DNA from: Vulcanimicrobium alpinum
GTDB lineage: Bacteria; Vulcanimicrobiota; Vulcanimicrobiia; Vulcanimicrobiales; Vulcanimicrobiaceae
Direction: 5' to 3'
Length of the DNA stretch: 64,000 nucleotides
Assembly: GCF_027923555.1 (NCBI RefSeq)
Contig: NZ_AP025523.1
Location: 1,364,001-1,428,000, forward strand
Shown here one piece after another: positions 6,245 to 15,237 of the stretch. Position 1 is the stretch's first letter, and every line of letters starts with the position of its first letter. Under the pieces are notes generated by a model. The model was not told the DNA's origin, did not search any database, and saw nothing but the letters and a program-made list of their open reading frames with translations. The translations under genes and the position numbers were made by a program.

Positions 6245-7089
6245 CAGGTGCGCACGCGGACGGCGCCGCGCTGCCACAGCGACGAGAGACCGCCGGGGAA
6301 GAAGAGGATCACCGCGAGCAGGATGACACCGTTGCTGATCTCGCGGTAGTCGGCGAGGAAGCGGATCGCCTCGGGCAAGATCGAGAGCAGCGTCGCGCCG
6401 AGCACCGCGCCGACGGGGCTCGCGACGCCGCCGATCACGCACCACACGAGCACCTGTTCCATCGTCGCGAACCCGAAGTCGGCCGGCGTGATGAAGTTGG
6501 CGGAGTGCGCGTGCAGCGCGCCCGCGAGGCCCGCGATCGCGCCGCCGAGGGCGAGCGTGAGCAGCCGGGCGCTCCCGACGTCGACCCCGACGCCGCGCGC
6601 CGCGTACTCGTCCTCGCGCACCAGCGTGACCGCAAGCGCGAACTTCGTGCGCGAGAGCAGCAGCAGCACGACGACGACGATCGCCAGCGAGCCGTAGATG
6701 AGCGGCGTCGTTGCGTCGTTCGGGATCCCGGAGATGCCCTCCGCGCCGCCCGTGATCTTCAGGTTGTTGGCGAAGACGCGGACGATCTCGCCGAAGCCGA
6801 TCGTCGCGATGGCGAGAAACACACCGCGCAGGCGGCGCACCGGGAACGCCAGCAGTGCCGCGGCCGCGCTGGACGCCGCCATCGCGAACGGGATCGTTGC
6901 GACGAGCGGAACGTGGTACTGCAGCGCGAGGATCGTCGAGACGTAGGCGGCGATCCCCATGAAGGCGACCTGCGAGAGCGCGAGCTGACCGGCCTGCAGC
7001 GAGACGGAGAGCGAGAGCGCGAGGATCGCGTTGATGCCGATCTGATCGATCAGCTGCGAGTGCTTCGCGTAAAAATCCAGCAGGTTCAC
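6244..7089 (-). CDS. livM: branched-chain amino acid ABC transporter permease LivM
   Basis: A 281-residue polytopic inner-membrane permease with about eight to nine hydrophobic segments. The EAA-like cytoplasmic loop and the family blocks GYGVFLAIATIGFGEIVRVFANN-like (here RGVFLAIATIGFGEIVRV) and GVASPVGAVLGATLLSILPE are recognisable. It pairs with LivH to form the channel. Fourteen bases separate it from livH upstream. Confidence 0.95.
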   Translation of the reverse strand: MNLLDFYAKHSQLIDQIGINAILALSLSVSLQAGQLALSQVAFMGIAAYVSTILALQYHVPLVATIPFAMAASSAAAALLAFPVRRLRGVFLAIATIGFGEIVRVFANNLKITGGAEGISGIPNDATTPLIYGSLAIVVVVLLLLSRTKFALAVTLVREDEYAARGVGVDVGSARLLTLALGGAIAGLAGALHAHSANFITPADFGFATMEQVLVWCVIGGVASPVGAVLGATLLSILPEAIRFLADYREISNGVILLAVILFFPGGLSSLWQRGAVRVRT

Positions 7090-7102
7090 GGCTGCGCCGC
7101 GC

Positions 7103-7984
7103 TCAGGCCTGACGCAGCGCGCGCTTGCCGAACAATCCGGTCGGCCGCAGCACGAGGATCAGGAACATCACCCCGAAGGTGATCGCGTCGCGCCACTCCG
7201 AGAGTCCCAGCGCCGTCGCCAGCGTCTCAACCGCGCCGATGATGAACGCGCCCACGACGGCGCCCGTGACCGAGCCCATCCCGCCCAGGATGATGATCGC
7301 GAGCCCTTTGAGTTCGATCGGGCCGCCCATGTCGAGCGTCACGCTGTTGTAGCGCAGCCCGGTGAGCACGCCCGCCGCGCCGCCCAGCGATGATGCGATG
7401 AAGAACGTCGCGGCGATCGTGCGCTCGAGGTTGACGCCGAGTAGCGCCGCCGCGACGCGATCCTCGGCGACGGCGCGGATCCGCCGGCCGAGCGTCGTCG
7501 CCCGCAGGATCCACGACAGCACCAGCATCAGCGCGATCGCGGCGGCGAAGATCGCGAGTTCGACGGTCGTGAACGTCACCGGGCCGACGTGGATCGCGGG
7601 CGCCGCGTCGAGTCCGTTCGTGGCGAAGTGCCGTTCGTCGACGCCGTAGATGCCGCGCAGCGTCGCGCCGATGATGATCGCGACGCCGATCGACGAGATC
7701 AACGGCACCAGTGTCCCCGCGTTGCGCCGCCGCAGCGGCGCGAACGCGACTTTGTCGAGTAGGATGCCGAGGATCCCTGCGACGATCGCTGCCGCCAGGA
7801 AGGCCGCCGGCAGCGGGACGCCCATCGTCGCGAGGGAGAACGCGGAGAACGCCGCCGCGGTGAAGATCGCCGCGTGCGCGAGGTTGAGGATGTCGAGCAC
7901 CCCGAACACCAGCGTGTAGCCGACGGCGAAGAGCGCGTAGACCGCGCCCAGAAAGACGCCGTTGAGTACCTGCTGCGCGAACAC
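7103..7984 (-). CDS. livH: branched-chain amino acid ABC transporter permease LivH
   Basis: A 293-residue permease. It opens MFAQQVLNGVFLGAVYALF and contains GYTLVFGVLDILNLAHAA, the LivH hallmark, and LKGLAIIILGGMGSVTGAV near residue 225. About eight membrane segments are expected. It lies 13 bases after livK and 14 before livM in one operon. Confidence 0.96.
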   Translation of the reverse strand: MFAQQVLNGVFLGAVYALFAVGYTLVFGVLDILNLAHAAIFTAAAFSAFSLATMGVPLPAAFLAAAIVAGILGILLDKVAFAPLRRRNAGTLVPLISSIGVAIIIGATLRGIYGVDERHFATNGLDAAPAIHVGPVTFTTVELAIFAAAIALMLVLSWILRATTLGRRIRAVAEDRVAAALLGVNLERTIAATFFIASSLGGAAGVLTGLRYNSVTLDMGGPIELKGLAIIILGGMGSVTGAVVGAFIIGAVETLATALGLSEWRDAITFGVMFLILVLRPTGLFGKRALRQA

Positions 7985-7996
7985 GGCGGGCGAACG

Positions 7997-9133
7997 CTAC
8001 CGGAAGTACGCGAACCCGTCTTTGACAATCGACAGGATCACCGGAGACGACTTTACGTCGCGATTCGGATCGAATCCGATCGGACCCAGGACGGTCTGGA
8101 TCACCCGTACGTTCTTGAGCGCACCGATCATGTCGTCTTTGGTCGTCGCGCCGTGCGCGACGAAGTACGCGACGATCTGCGCCGCCGCATAGGCCTGGGC
8201 GGCGAACTGATCGGGACCTTTCCCGTACTTGGCGGTGTAGCTCTTCACGAACGCGAGGTTCGATGCGTACTTCGCGCCCGAGTACCATGCCGCGCCGACG
8301 ACCGCGCCCTGCGCGGCCGGTCCCGCGACGCTGTACATCTCCGGCGAGTTCAGCCCGTTGCCGCCGATCATGCGGGTTTTGATTCCGAGCTTGCCGGCCT
8401 GCGCGATGATCTTCGTCGCTTCGGGGAACAGCGCGCCGATGGCGATGACGTCGGGCTTCTTGCCTTCGATGCGCGTCAGCGCGGCCTGGAAATCGGTGTC
8501 CTTCTGATGGAACGTCTCGGTGTCCACGACGTCGACGCCGGCGGCCTTGAACTCGCGGGCGAAGATGTCGCCGTCGGTCTTCGTGAACGCGTTGTCGTCA
8601 CCGTAGATGATCGCGGCGGTCTTGTAGTGCCACTTGTCCTTGGTGCGCTTCACCGTCGTCGGGATCACCTGCGATTCCGCCAGCGCGTCGCGATAGATCG
8701 TCGGACCGATCGCGGTGACGCCCTCGGCGGTCGTCGAGGTCCCCATCGCCGGGAAGTTCGCGCGGGCGGCCAGCGGAAACGCCTTGAAGGCTTCGCCCGA
8801 GAGCGTCGGCCCCAGCACGATCGCTGTCGATCCGTCGGTGATGAACTTCTGCATCAGGTTGACGACCTGCGCGCCGTCGCTCGCAGCGTCTTGCACGTCG
8901 AAGGTCAGCGTCGCGCCGCCCGCGTCGATCTTCCCCGACTTGATGTCCTCGTTGGCGAGCTCGTAGGCGTTCTTCTGCGGGGTCCCGTAGACGCCGGCCG
9001 CACCGGTGACGTCGGCGATCACGCCGACGTGCACCGTCTTGCCGGCCGCGGGTCCCTTGGTCGCCGCACCCGCGGGCGCGACGAGCGCGGCGATCGCACA
9101 AAGGGCGAGCGCCGCCGGCGTGGTTCGATTCAT
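7997..9133 (-). CDS. livK: branched-chain amino acid ABC transporter substrate-binding protein LivK
   Basis: A 378-residue binding protein with a Sec signal peptide (MNRTTPAALALCAIAALVAP, cleavage near AGAA). The mature protein opens VHVGVIADVTGAAGVYG, the start of the type 1 periplasmic-binding fold, and ends at the livH-proximal stop. GGAG lies upstream of the ATG. The exact ligand (leucine-type amino acid, amide or other) is not readable from the sequence. Confidence 0.95.
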   Translation of the reverse strand: MNRTTPAALALCAIAALVAPAGAATKGPAAGKTVHVGVIADVTGAAGVYGTPQKNAYELANEDIKSGKIDAGGATLTFDVQDAASDGAQVVNLMQKFITDGSTAIVLGPTLSGEAFKAFPLAARANFPAMGTSTTAEGVTAIGPTIYRDALAESQVIPTTVKRTKDKWHYKTAAIIYGDDNAFTKTDGDIFAREFKAAGVDVVDTETFHQKDTDFQAALTRIEGKKPDVIAIGALFPEATKIIAQAGKLGIKTRMIGGNGLNSPEMYSVAGPAAQGAVVGAAWYSGAKYASNLAFVKSYTAKYGKGPDQFAAQAYAAAQIVAYFVAHGATTKDDMIGALKNVRVIQTVLGPIGFDPNRDVKSSPVILSIVKDGFAYFR

Positions 9134-9200
9134 CTGATCACTCCATCCGAAAGGGGGTTCACGGCGCCGTTCGGAGGTCCGGCCGGTGCTCCCTCGGGGT

Positions 9201-9986
9201 TCAAGCGCCGGCCAGGATGGGCCGCAAGCCGCGCATGAACGCGCCGAAGCGCTCGTCGCTCTCGTCGCTGCTCGGCAGTTCCGTATAGACCGCGATCGCC
9301 CAGCGGCTCCCGGTCGCGAGCGTGAGGATCCCGCCGTCGTGCGCGACCTCGTCGGTGTCGCCGGTTTTGTGCGCGAACGTGTCGCCGGGTTCGAGGCCGC
9401 GGTGGAGCTTCACGTCCCACCACGACGTCGCGAGGATCCCGCGCAGGAGCTCCGACTGCGGCAGCGCCCGCGCGTCGAGGGCAACGAAGAACGCGAGGGC
9501 TTCGGCGGCCGGGAAGCTGTTGCGTCCGTCGGCGTGCGGATCGTCGATCAGCGGCAGCGCGCCCGAGAGTTTGCGCCGGAAGAAGGTCTGCCCGAAGCCG
9601 AGCCGGTGCGCGGTCGCGGTCGCCCGATGGCGGTCGAGCACGTCGAAGAGCTCGTTGGTCGCGACATTGTCCGACCGCTGGAGCATCAGCGTCACGAGTT
9701 CCTCGACCGTGCTCACGTAGCCCGGCTCGAGCGGGGAAGGGGTGTCGTTCGCGGTCAGGTTCTCGGCCGCGATCCGCACCGGCGTCTCCCAGGTCAGGTG
9801 ACCGGCGTCGATCGCCGCCCCGACGACGGCGGCGAGGGGCAGCTTGATCATCGACGCCGGGTAGATCCAGCGCCCGTCGTCGCGCGCGAAGCCCGCGGCC
9901 GGCCGGTCGAGCCGCTGCAGGTGCAGCTGGGCCGCCCCCAGCCCCGCGTCGTCGGCGAGGCGTCCCAGGAGATCCGGCGTCAGCAC
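9201..9986 (-). CDS. class A beta-lactamase-fold serine hydrolase
   Basis: A 261-residue enzyme with all three active-site motifs of the penicillin-binding/beta-lactamase superfamily: SxxK as PASMIKLP near residue 46, SDN in QRSDNVATN near residue 106, and KTG in AHKTGDTDEV near residue 208. No signal peptide is visible from the GTG start at 9986, which is unusual because class A beta-lactamases are exported. It is the first gene upstream of livK in the same direction (67-base gap), so it may be co-transcribed with the Liv operon and act on peptides or amides rather than on beta-lactams. Substrate is unknown. Confidence 0.85.
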   Translation of the reverse strand: MLTPDLLGRLADDAGLGAAQLHLQRLDRPAAGFARDDGRWIYPASMIKLPLAAVVGAAIDAGHLTWETPVRIAAENLTANDTPSPLEPGYVSTVEELVTLMLQRSDNVATNELFDVLDRHRATATAHRLGFGQTFFRRKLSGALPLIDDPHADGRNSFPAAEALAFFVALDARALPQSELLRGILATSWWDVKLHRGLEPGDTFAHKTGDTDEVAHDGGILTLATGSRWAIAVYTELPSSDESDERFGAFMRGLRPILAGA

Positions 9987-9992
9987 CGTGTC

Positions 9993-10059
9993 ATGCGTGT
10001 GGGTACTTGCACGGAACTTTTCCGTTCGCTATGATGTCCATGCGGGTACCCACACGCAT
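9993..10059. promoter_or_regulatory. 14-base perfect inverted repeat flanking a promoter
   Basis: ATGCGTGTGGGTAC at 9993-10006 is repeated inverted at 10046-10059, 39 bases apart. The arms bracket the plus-strand promoter at 10007-10035 and lie just upstream of the divergent hydrolase start at 9986. This looks like a two-site operator that could control both directions, for example by the nearby TetR protein. Confidence 0.7.
10007..10035 (+). promoter_or_regulatory. sigma-70 promoter of the STAS-LolA / tetR / emrA / tolC genes
   Basis: TTGCAC (10007-10012), a 17-base spacer and TATGAT (10030-10035). The expected transcription start near 10042 leaves a leader of about 20 bases to the ATG at 10062. 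Confidence 0.75.
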
Positions 10060-10061
10060 AG

Positions 10062-11063
10062 ATGACGACGATGAGAGAAACGCAGCTTTTTCACTATCCC
10101 CTCCGATTGCACGCCGCCGACGCGGACGCCCGTTCCAAGGTCGAGGCGGCCGTCGCCGACGTCCTCGCCGTCGACTGGGCGCTCCCGCGCCTGCGCGTCG
10201 TCCTCGAAGGCCAGCCGCTGGCCTCGGAGACGATCGTCGCGCTCGTCGCCGGGCTCCGCCGGCTGCGCGAGCATGGCGGCGCGATGGAAGTCGTGCCGGT
10301 CAGCCCGCTCGTGCGCGACGCCTTCGCCGTCGCCGGCCTCGACCGGGTCTTCGCGTTTCCGATCGACGCCGAGCGCAACGAGCGCCCGCGCCGGTCGACG
10401 GGCTTCCTGCGCCGGCTCACCGCCGCGTCGTTCGCCGTCGTGTTCGCGCTCTTCGCGATCCCGGCGTTCGCGCAGCCCGATCGCCCGACCGATCCCGCGC
10501 AGATCATCGCGCGCGTCCAGGAACGCAACCCGAACCTCTCGTCGTATCAGGGCCGGCTGCACGTCGATCTGCGGATGACGTCGTTCCCGTTCTACCGCAC
10601 CGGACTCGACGCGTCGACCTATTATAAGAAGCCGTCGAACTACGAGGTTGTCTTCGACCGCGTCCCCCGGCTGGCGAAGGGCTTCGACAAACTCTTCGCC
10701 GACGTCGGCGATCCGTCGACCTGGGAGAAGCGGTTCGTCATCACCTACGAAGGCGAGACGGCGTACAACGGTCACCCCGACCTGCAGCTCAAGATGGTGC
10801 AGCGCGTACGCGGGATGATCGATCACGAGACCGTCCTCGTCGATCCGATCGCGTGGACGGTCGACTCGATCCGCTACGATTACTACAACGGCGGCCACAT
10901 CACGATGACGCAGACGTTCCGCCAGATCGGCGGGTTCTCGATGATCGCCGAGCAGAGTGCCGAGATCGCGATCCCGTATGCGAAGGCCGTCGCGCACGGC
11001 TCGTATTCGGATTACAAGACGAACGTCGCGCTCGACGACTCCGTCTTCACTCGGAAGAACTGA
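10062..11063 (+). CDS. STAS domain fused to a membrane-anchored LolA-like domain
   Basis: A 333-residue protein with an odd layout. Residues about 1-105 resemble a STAS (anti-sigma antagonist) domain, with RLRVVLEGQPLASETIVALV and a final LDRVFAFPI. Residues about 117-138 are a membrane or signal segment (FLRRLTAASFAVVFALFAIP ending AFAQ). Residues about 145-333 resemble a LolA/outer-membrane-lipoprotein-sorting domain (ARVQERNPNLSSYQGRLHVD, and DHETVLVDPIAWTVDSIRYD). The STAS part would be cytoplasmic and the LolA-like part periplasmic if the segment is a type II anchor. No key phosphorylatable serine can be assigned with confidence. It is followed at one base by tetR. Confidence 0.7.
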   Translation: MTTMRETQLFHYPLRLHAADADARSKVEAAVADVLAVDWALPRLRVVLEGQPLASETIVALVAGLRRLREHGGAMEVVPVSPLVRDAFAVAGLDRVFAFPIDAERNERPRRSTGFLRRLTAASFAVVFALFAIPAFAQPDRPTDPAQIIARVQERNPNLSSYQGRLHVDLRMTSFPFYRTGLDASTYYKKPSNYEVVFDRVPRLAKGFDKLFADVGDPSTWEKRFVITYEGETAYNGHPDLQLKMVQRVRGMIDHETVLVDPIAWTVDSIRYDYYNGGHITMTQTFRQIGGFSMIAEQSAEIAIPYAKAVAHGSYSDYKTNVALDDSVFTRKN

Positions 11064-11064
11064 C

Positions 11065-11661
11065 GTGCTCGCAGCAGGCCATCGTACTCAGACCGGGGTC
11101 GAAGAGACGCGCGCGCGCATCATCAACGCTGCGCGCGAGCTCTTCGAGGCGCGCGGGACGCGCGGCACGACGACGCGCGAAGTCGCCGAACGCGCCGGCG
11201 TCAACGAAGCGACGCTGTTCCGGCACTTCGGCTCCAAACGCGCCCTGCTCGACGCGATGCGCGAAGCCTCGTGCGGGATAGACGAACTCCGTTCGACGAT
11301 CGCGTCGCTCTCGGGGACCGACGTCCGCGCCGACCTGCGCGTGCTCGCGCGGCAATCGGTCGAGCACATGCTCGCCAAGCGCGCGATGATGTGCGTCTCG
11401 CTGGCGGAAGAAGCGGCGGGAACCGACGACGCGCCCGAATGGCGCGGTCCGTCGCAGATCGTGGACGAGCTCGTCGCCTACTTCACCGCGCGGATCGCCG
11501 CCGGCCAGATGCGCGGCGATGCGCTGGTGCTTGCCCGCTGTTTTTTGGGCACGTTCTTTTCCTACGTCGTCGGACGCAAGATCTGGGGCAGCGGTGCGAT
11601 CGCCGACCCCGCCGCGATCGACGCGATCGTCGATGTCTTTCTGAACGGAGCTTGCGTCTAG
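11065..11661 (+). CDS. TetR/AcrR family transcriptional regulator
   Basis: A 198-residue repressor. The N-terminal helix-turn-helix reads TRARIINAARELFEARGTRG then TTREVAERAGVNEATLFRHF near residues 13-55. The C-terminal ligand-binding part is typical in length. The GTG start at 11065 follows GGAAGAA and keeps the normal spacing to the helix-turn-helix. It sits immediately before the emrA-tolC efflux genes, the usual target of such regulators, and the 14-base inverted repeat at 9993-10059 is a candidate binding site. Confidence 0.92.
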   Translation: MLAAGHRTQTGVEETRARIINAARELFEARGTRGTTTREVAERAGVNEATLFRHFGSKRALLDAMREASCGIDELRSTIASLSGTDVRADLRVLARQSVEHMLAKRAMMCVSLAEEAAGTDDAPEWRGPSQIVDELVAYFTARIAAGQMRGDALVLARCFLGTFFSYVVGRKIWGSGAIADPAAIDAIVDVFLNGACV

Positions 11662-11663
11662 TC

Positions 11664-13073
11664 ATGGAAACCCGCACCGAAGCCCCGCCGCAGCCGCGGC
11701 CCACCGTCGCGGACGGCCGCGGGGCGCCGCCGAGTGCCCCTGCCGGGGGCGCGGCGGTCGAGGCGACGTCGCGCCGGCGTCCGCCGATCGCCGTGATCGT
11801 CGTCGGCGCGATCGTGCTCGTCGCCGCGCTCATCTGGGGCGTCCGCTATCTGGCCTACGCGACGACGCACGAGTCGACCGACGATGCGCGCGTCGACGCC
11901 GACACCGTGACCGTGACCAGCAAGATCGCCGAACGCGTGAACCGCATCCTGGTCGACACCAACCAGCCCGTGCGCAAAGGCCAGGTCATCGCGCGGATGG
12001 ACGACACCGACGAACGCAACGCGGTGCAGCAGGCGCAGGCGGCGCTCGACGCGCAGCGCTCGCAGGCGCGTGCGGCGCAGGAGAACGTCTCGCTGACGCG
12101 CGCGCAAGTCGCCGCGCAGTCGCAGCAAGGCTCGGGCGGTATCACGTCGGCGCGCAGCAGCATCGTCAACGCCCAGGCGAACGCCGCGTCGGCGCAGCAG
12201 CAGGCCGATGCGGCGCGCGCCGCGATCGCGCAGTCGCAGGCGCAACTGAAGGTGGCGCAGTCGCAGGTGCCCGCGGCGCGCCAGGGGCTCGTGCGCGCCA
12301 ACGCCGACCTCGCGCGCTACGCCGCGCTCGTGCGCACGGGCGACGTGGCGAGCCAGCAGCTCGACGCGCAGCGCGCGGCGCAGGCGCAGGCGCAGTCGCA
12401 GTATCAGTCGGCGCTCGACAACGTCACCGCGGCCCAGACCGCGGTCGTGCAGAGTCAGGCGCGCTATACCGCCGCGGTCGCTGCGGCGAACGCCGCCACC
12501 GCCGGGATCGGCGCGCAGCAGGGTCAGCTTCAGACCGCGCAAGGCCGGCTGACCGAGAGCGACAACCCGTATCGCGTCTCGGCGACGCAGGCGCAAGCCG
12601 ACGCTGCGTTCGCGCAGGCAGGCTCGCTGCAAGCGCAACTGAAGACCGCGCAGGACAAGCTCGCGTACACGCAGATCCGCGCGCCGATCGACGGGATCGT
12701 CGGCGCGAAGAACGTCGAGGTCGGCACGTACGTCTCGCCGGGCCAGTCGCTGATCGTGATCGTTCCGAACTCGGGAACGTACGTCACCGCGAACTTCAAA
12801 GAGACGCAGCTCGGGAAGATCAAGGTCGGTCAGCCCGTCGACGTCACGGTCGACGCCTATAAAGGCACGACGTTCCACGGCCACGTCTCGGCGATCGCGC
12901 CGGCATCGCAGAACACGTTCAGCCTCGTCCCGGCGCAGAACGCAACCGGCAACTTCGTGAAGGTGACGCAGCGGATCCCCGTGCGCATCATCGTCGACAA
13001 CCCGCCCGCCGACAAGCCGCTCCGCGTCGGGATGTCGGTTGTCGCGGCGGTCGACACCCGCAAGGGATCGTAA
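11664..13073 (+). CDS. EmrA/HlyD-family efflux periplasmic adaptor
   Basis: A 469-residue membrane fusion protein. A short cytoplasmic tail is followed by one membrane span (IAVIVVGAIVLVAALIWGV, residues about 33-55). The lipoyl half-motif TDDARVDADTVTVTSKIAER leads into a long Ala/Gln-rich coiled-coil hairpin (about residues 115-330). The second lipoyl half is YTQIRAPIDGIVGAKNVEVG and a beta-barrel domain follows. It bridges an inner-membrane pump to TolC. The coiled coil is long and repetitive. No pump gene is adjacent. Confidence 0.93.
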   Translation: METRTEAPPQPRPTVADGRGAPPSAPAGGAAVEATSRRRPPIAVIVVGAIVLVAALIWGVRYLAYATTHESTDDARVDADTVTVTSKIAERVNRILVDTNQPVRKGQVIARMDDTDERNAVQQAQAALDAQRSQARAAQENVSLTRAQVAAQSQQGSGGITSARSSIVNAQANAASAQQQADAARAAIAQSQAQLKVAQSQVPAARQGLVRANADLARYAALVRTGDVASQQLDAQRAAQAQAQSQYQSALDNVTAAQTAVVQSQARYTAAVAAANAATAGIGAQQGQLQTAQGRLTESDNPYRVSATQAQADAAFAQAGSLQAQLKTAQDKLAYTQIRAPIDGIVGAKNVEVGTYVSPGQSLIVIVPNSGTYVTANFKETQLGKIKVGQPVDVTVDAYKGTTFHGHVSAIAPASQNTFSLVPAQNATGNFVKVTQRIPVRIIVDNPPADKPLRVGMSVVAAVDTRKGS

Positions 13074-13078
13074 CCTCC

Positions 13079-15214
13079 GTGCCGTTCGCCGTCCGTTCGC
13101 TCTCGCTCGCGCTGAGCGCGAGCCTCTTCACCGCGTCCGCGCTGCCGCTCGCGGCGGAGGCCCAGACGCCCCTACCGCCGCCGCGAGCAACGCCCGCATC
13201 GCAGGCGACGCCCGCATCGCAGCCGACGCCGGCGTCGCAGGCAACGTCCGCGCCGGGGACTGCGCCGGCATCGCCTCCGCAAACTCCGCTCACGGCGCCG
13301 TCAAATGGCGCGCCGCCCTCACCCGGTGTACCGACGCAGCCTGCGACCGGGCAGCCCGCGGCCTCGCAGCCGGCAACGTCGAACCGCGGCACGCCGCCGT
13401 CGGGACGCGGCGGTTCGGCGGGGGGCGCGCTTCCGCCGCCGGTGCCTGCCGTGCTTCCCGCGGTCCCCGACATCGCGCCGGGCTTCAGCGCGCCGATCGC
13501 GACAGCGCCCAACGGCGATCTCGTCGGCGTGCAGCAGCAGCCGTTCGTCGGCCTCACGCTGCAGGACGCGATCGCGATGGCGCTCCAGCGCAACACCGAT
13601 CTGGCGGTCGCGCAGTCGAATCGCCGCATCGCGAACTACCAGATCGTCGCGGCGCAGGGCGCGTACGACGTTCGTTTTCAGTTGGCGCCGTCGTACGCAC
13701 ACAGCGTGAGCCCCGCCGTCAGCCCGTTCCAGACCGGCCCCGGCGGCGGACCGATCACGCAGGACACCACCGGCGCGACCGCCGGGTTCACGGGTCAGAC
13801 GGCGACGGGCGCCCGCTACTCCGCGACGCTCAACGGGAACCGCATCTCGTCCAACGCCGCGACGAATTCGTACGATCCGTTCTATCAGACCGCACTCCAG
13901 CTCAACGTCACCCAGCCGCTGCTGCGCGGCCACGCGATCGATCAGACCCGACAGCAGCTCCAGCTTGCCCGCACCAACGCGACGATTCAGACCAACGCCG
14001 CGCTGCTGCAGGCGTCGAACACCGTCGTTGCGGTCTCGAACGCGTATTACGATCTGGTGGCGGCGTGGCGCAACGTCGCGATCCAGGAACAAGGGCTGCG
14101 CCAGGCGACCGCGCAGGCGGCGTCGAACCGTCGGCTCGCCGCGCGCGGTGCCGTTGCGCCGACCGATATCGTCGAAGCCAACACGCAGGTCGAAGTCTTT
14201 CAGGACAATGTCTTCTCGGCCTTGCAGAACGTGCAGCGCCTGCAGACCACGCTCAAGTCGCAGATCCTCGCCAATCCGGCGGATCCGGTGTGGTTCGCGA
14301 ACCTCGTTCCGACGACGCCCGTCGCGCAGATCCCGCAGGAGCCGAGCGTCGACGCGCTGATCGCGTCAGCGATCGCCAACCGCCCCGAAGTGGCGCAGCT
14401 GCGCGCGCAGCGTGAGAACGCGAACACCAACGCCGCCTTCGCGCGCGATCAGCTCAAGCCGCAGCTCGATCTCGGGCTCGGGTACACCGCGAGCGGCTTT
14501 GCCGGCGTCCTCGCGCCGGCGTCGGCGAACCCGATCGTGGGCCTGTTCGCCGCGCAGATCCAAGCGGTCAACACCCTGATCGCGCGCTCGAACGCGGCGA
14601 ACCCCGGTGCGCCGCCGATCCCGCCGATCACCGGCGGCTTCCCGCCCTCCCCGTCGTACCAGACGGGGCGCTTGGGTCAATCGTTCCAGAACCTGCTCGA
14701 CAACCGCTTCCCGACCTACAGCGCGCAGCTCACGCTGCAGATCCCGATCGGCAACCGCACCGCGAAAGCCGACTACGGGATCGCGCAAGAACAGCAGCGC
14801 CAAGTCTCGCTTCAAGAGACCGCAGTGCTGCAGCGCGTGCGGTCGGAATCCGTCAACGCGATTCAAGGTCTGCGCGAAGCGCAGTACCGCGTCGTCTCCG
14901 CGCGGTCGGCGCGCGAGGCGGCCGAGCGCGTCCTGCTCGGCGAGCAGCGGCGCTTCGGCGCCGGCACGTCGACGACGTTCCTCGTGCTGCAGCGGCAGCT
15001 CGACGTCGCGAACCAGCGCGGCCGCGAACTGCAGGCGCAGATCGATCTCGACAAGGCGATCGTCGAGCTGAACCGCGTGAGCGGCGGGATCTTCGCGCAG
15101 AACGGGATCGACGCGAGCGCGTTGGGCATGCCGACGCTGGGCGCGGCGAGCAGCACGACGTCGTCGCTGCCGCCGCCCGCAACGATCTCCGCTCCGCAGG
15201 TGCGCAAGCGCTGA
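13079..15214 (+). CDS. TolC-family outer-membrane efflux protein
   Basis: A 711-residue outer-membrane channel. The signal peptide is MPFAVRSLSLALSASLFTAS with cleavage near AEAQ. Residues about 29-130 are a Pro/Ala/Ser/Gln-rich linker containing three tandem ATPASQ-like hexapeptides (about 13187-13238). The TolC domain follows from about residue 155 (LQDAIAMALQRNTDLAVAQS), with two outer-membrane-factor repeats, and ends with the conserved YRVVSARSAREAAERVLLGE-type helix. It is longer than usual TolC proteins because of the linker. GTG start at 13079, six bases after emrA. Confidence 0.93.
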   Translation: MPFAVRSLSLALSASLFTASALPLAAEAQTPLPPPRATPASQATPASQPTPASQATSAPGTAPASPPQTPLTAPSNGAPPSPGVPTQPATGQPAASQPATSNRGTPPSGRGGSAGGALPPPVPAVLPAVPDIAPGFSAPIATAPNGDLVGVQQQPFVGLTLQDAIAMALQRNTDLAVAQSNRRIANYQIVAAQGAYDVRFQLAPSYAHSVSPAVSPFQTGPGGGPITQDTTGATAGFTGQTATGARYSATLNGNRISSNAATNSYDPFYQTALQLNVTQPLLRGHAIDQTRQQLQLARTNATIQTNAALLQASNTVVAVSNAYYDLVAAWRNVAIQEQGLRQATAQAASNRRLAARGAVAPTDIVEANTQVEVFQDNVFSALQNVQRLQTTLKSQILANPADPVWFANLVPTTPVAQIPQEPSVDALIASAIANRPEVAQLRAQRENANTNAAFARDQLKPQLDLGLGYTASGFAGVLAPASANPIVGLFAAQIQAVNTLIARSNAANPGAPPIPPITGGFPPSPSYQTGRLGQSFQNLLDNRFPTYSAQLTLQIPIGNRTAKADYGIAQEQQRQVSLQETAVLQRVRSESVNAIQGLREAQYRVVSARSAREAAERVLLGEQRRFGAGTSTTFLVLQRQLDVANQRGRELQAQIDLDKAIVELNRVSGGIFAQNGIDASALGMPTLGAASSTTSSLPPPATISAPQVRKR

Positions 15215-15237
15215 GCGCGGCGGCGGGAACGGTGCCC

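Noticed and set aside
13187-13238. Short tandem repeat in tolC considered as a CRISPR or noncoding repeat
   Set aside because: It is an in-frame hexapeptide repeat in the linker of the protein, with 18-base units and no spacers.
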